From positions 1,798,001-1,862,000 of the forward strand of contig NZ_CP019799.1 in assembly GCF_002007605.1 (NCBI RefSeq): a stretch of 64,000 bases of DNA, written 5' to 3'. The notes under the pieces are model-generated. The model saw only the letters and a list, made by a program, of their open reading frames with translations. It was not told the DNA's origin and ran no database searches. This document shows, piece after piece, positions 62,170 to 64,000 of the stretch (positions within the stretch are counted from its first letter, which is position 1; every line of letters starts with the position of its first letter). The position numbers and the translations under genes were made by a program. The DNA is from Cellvibrio sp. PSBB023 (GTDB lineage: Bacteria > Pseudomonadota > Gammaproteobacteria > Pseudomonadales > Cellvibrionaceae).

Positions 62170-62320
62170 GTTTGAGGCTGGTATCGGACTCATCCTGCGG
62201 CATTTAAGCCGGCGTGGATTCACCGTTGCGGGGGCAGTGTCGGGATTACATCGCGCTGGTTTACGACCAGGCATGTGCACCGACTTCCCATTAACTCTGA
62301 TCCCAATGCTTGCGCACTCA
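62170..62320 (-). promoter_or_regulatory. Cobalamin (B12) riboswitch aptamer
   Basis: Minus-strand conserved blocks in the right order and spacing: AATGGGAAGTCGGTGC (62277-62292), GACACTGCCCCCGCAACGG (62223-62241) and the B12-box-type GGATGAGTCCGATACCAGCC (62176-62195). It lies upstream of btuB, the classical target. Representing the AdoCbl riboswitch family. Outer boundary approximate. Confidence 0.93.
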
Positions 62321-62517
62321 TCAGACACCTCGGGCGCGCAAGGTAAAGGCGAGCGTCACTCAAGTCAATGAATTCCTGCTTTCTCCACACGCCTTATGAC
62401 CCCAAAGCCGCCAAGATAGAAACCATTCTTTTTTCTATTTGCATTGACTTATTAAAACTCACTAGAATCTCATGCGTAAAAATATCGTAAACAACACTAC
62501 AGGTCAGGACACTTAAC

Positions 62518-64000
62518 ATGCCACGCGTATTCAGCTTAAGCCCCCTCGCCGCCAGTATCGCACTGGTATTCGCCGCACCCATGACTATGGCCGCTGACAC
62601 ACCGAATGAGCCAAAACTCAAGGCGATGCCCACCATCCAGATTTTTGCCGCACCGGAATTATTAGAAACCACACCCGGATCCGCTGAAGTGATCGATCGC
62701 AAAAAGCTCGACCAGCTACAGCCACTCAGCACTCAGGATGCGCTGCGCAAAAGCCCCGGCATCCACGCAGTCGATACTGAAGGCTATGGTTTTTACCCGC
62801 GTATCACCATTCGCGGACTGGGCTCGGACATGAGTAAAGGCGTACTTTTGGTAGAAGATGGCTCCCCCATCGCCCTTGGCCCTTATACCGACCCGGCTAC
62901 CTACTACAGCCCACCCATTGAGCGCATGGATAGTATTGAGGTGCTCAAAGGCAGCGGCGCGCTGCGCTATGGTCCATCGACCATCGGCGGTGCGATTAAC
63001 TACATCACCCGCAACCCAGAAGGCTTCCGCGTAAAAGCCACTGGCGGCAGCCTGGGCTACAACAGCTTGCTGGCTGAATATGGTGGTAACTGGGATAGCA
63101 CCACTGCCAGCATCAGCGCCCTGCGCAAAGAAGGTGATGGCTGGCGCGACATGCCATTTGAGGTAAACGATATTGTCGCCAAAGCAGGCACTGCTATTGG
63201 CGAGAGCCAATTTATCGGCATCAAGCTGACCCAATACAAACACGTCGCACAGCACACCTACCTCGGCCTCACCCAAAAAGAGTACGAGGAAGACTACAAA
63301 CAAAACAAAGCGAAGAATGATGAAATGCAGGTAGAGCGCACCGGCGTTGACCTGAACCATGAACTGGATCTGGGCGACGGCACCAGTATCAAAACCCTGC
63401 TTTACTGGAACAATGCCGAGCGCGATTGGTGGCGGGAAGGCCACAGCCAACCCACAACAGGTGCCAACGCGGGTTATTCCGTACTCAGCGGCCAGAGCGA
63501 TGGTCGCCTGCGTGAATTTACCGTGATGGGTATCGACAGTCGCTGGAGCCAGCCACATCAATTGTTTGGTTTGACCAACGAATTTGAACTCGGCCTGCGC
63601 CTGCACGATGAAGAAATGGAAAACCAACGCGTCCGTGGCCGTGCCGGTCAACCAGCCGATCACCGCGTTGACGTTACTATTAACAGCGCTGACTATAAAA
63701 ATGGGGTTCGCGAAGACGATACCCGCACCGCACAAGCTATTGCCCTATTTGCGCAAAACCGTTTCCACCTGAGCGACAGCTTCACTATCACTCCCGGGGT
63801 ACGGGTTGAAAAATACGAGCAAAAACGCGACATACGCGTCTGGCAATCACTCGCACCCTCTGTAGCCGAAGTGGATAACACCGAAGTAGTGCCCGGCATT
63901 GGCGCCACCTGGAAATTGAGTGCCGCTGCTACCCTGTTTGCCGGTGTGCACGAAGGATTTGCCCCTCCTCGCGTGGCGGATGCTGTGAGCAACAACGGCG
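62518..64000 (+). CDS. TonB-dependent receptor, FecA-like, truncated at right edge
   Basis: The first 494 residues of an outer-membrane receptor; the gene runs off the window. Signal peptide ('LSPLAASIALVFAAPMTMAAD'), plug domain ('GFYPRITIRGLGSDMSKGVL', 'GSGALRYGPSTIGGAINYIT'), then barrel strands. The sequence style resembles FecA (ferric citrate) receptors: 'PLSTQDALRKSPGIHAVDTEG' and 'FAGVHEGFAPPRVADAV'. There is no N-terminal signalling (STN) domain. AGGACA lies before the ATG. The ligand is uncertain; iron citrate or another chelate is the best guess. Opposite-strand ORFs here are shadows. Confidence 0.85.
   Translation, partial: MPRVFSLSPLAASIALVFAAPMTMAADTPNEPKLKAMPTIQIFAAPELLETTPGSAEVIDRKKLDQLQPLSTQDALRKSPGIHAVDTEGYGFYPRITIRGLGSDMSKGVLLVEDGSPIALGPYTDPATYYSPPIERMDSIEVLKGSGALRYGPSTIGGAINYITRNPEGFRVKATGGSLGYNSLLAEYGGNWDSTTASISALRKEGDGWRDMPFEVNDIVAKAGTAIGESQFIGIKLTQYKHVAQHTYLGLTQKEYEEDYKQNKAKNDEMQVERTGVDLNHELDLGDGTSIKTLLYWNNAERDWWREGHSQPTTGANAGYSVLSGQSDGRLREFTVMGIDSRWSQPHQLFGLTNEFELGLRLHDEEMENQRVRGRAGQPADHRVDVTINSADYKNGVREDDTRTAQAIALFAQNRFHLSDSFTITPGVRVEKYEQKRDIRVWQSLAPSVAEVDNTEVVPGIGATWKLSAAATLFAGVHEGFAPPRVADAVSNNG

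Noticed and set aside
62030..62203. N-terminal extension of the btuB ORF to the ATG at 62203
   Set aside because: It would be translated through the cobalamin riboswitch. The ATG at 62029 has a good ribosome-binding site and begins a signal peptide.
62716..63735. A 339-codon minus-strand ORF at the right end
   Set aside because: It lies opposite a strong TonB-receptor reading frame on the plus strand that runs off the window. Its protein has no recognisable motif.

Overview
The window looks like chromosome of a Cellvibrio-type gammaproteobacterium (Cellvibrionaceae). The grounds are a block of secreted plant-cell-wall enzymes built from CBM2 modules joined by polyserine linkers, plus Gram-negative RND pumps, TonB receptors and a Pseudomonas-like second EF-G. 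This is inferred from protein architecture only; no rRNA or tRNA gene is visible.

Layout. 1-9.3 kb: a TetR repressor (cut by the left edge) divergent from an adaptor/RND pump pair across a 28-bp palindrome, then a second adaptor/RND pair behind a Fur-like box. 9.4-14.2 kb: stand-alone EF-G, an alkylation-repair pair (Ada-like and AlkB-like), a small membrane ORF and a WYL regulator. 14.3-18 kb: PDZ protein, TrmK methyltransferase, and a minus-strand cysI/DUF934/helix-hairpin-helix operon. 18.2-32.4 kb: housekeeping and signalling genes (CcoG, MocR regulator, SDR, diguanylate cyclase, nitroreductase, CorA, a pentapeptide-repeat/nucleotidyl-cyclase fusion, sirtuin, EttA, NhaD).

32.4-39.5 kb is an integron-type cassette array without an integrase (a CALIN). 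Small AT-rich minus-strand genes each end a few bases before a long imperfect palindrome with attC features. The cargo includes a Tat-exported class A beta-lactamase, a GNAT acetyltransferase, a hotdog thioesterase, a DJ-1-like exported protein lacking the nucleophilic cysteine, and several unknown proteins. An apparently intact IS3-family element sits between an attC site and the GNAT gene.

39.6-51 kb is a xylan-degradation locus, all on the minus strand: GH30 glucuronoxylanase, GH10 xylanase, GH43, GH62 arabinofuranosidase and a CE1 esterase, every one with CBM2. Upstream lies a membrane-spanning AraC-type regulator with a periplasmic sensor domain. An identical 19-bp sequence lies upstream of both the GH30 gene and the regulator gene and is a candidate operator.

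51.4-64 kb: a periplasmic SBP/Cache fusion, a YbhN-type membrane protein, an mprF-acvB operon (lysyl-phosphatidylglycerol synthesis and hydrolysis), and vitamin B12 genes: cobQ, plus a cobalamin riboswitch controlling btuB-cobO. A FecA-like TonB receptor is cut by the right edge.

The most noteworthy systems are the transmembrane AraC regulator with its shared motif beside the xylanase cluster, and the integrase-less cassette array carrying the beta-lactamase.
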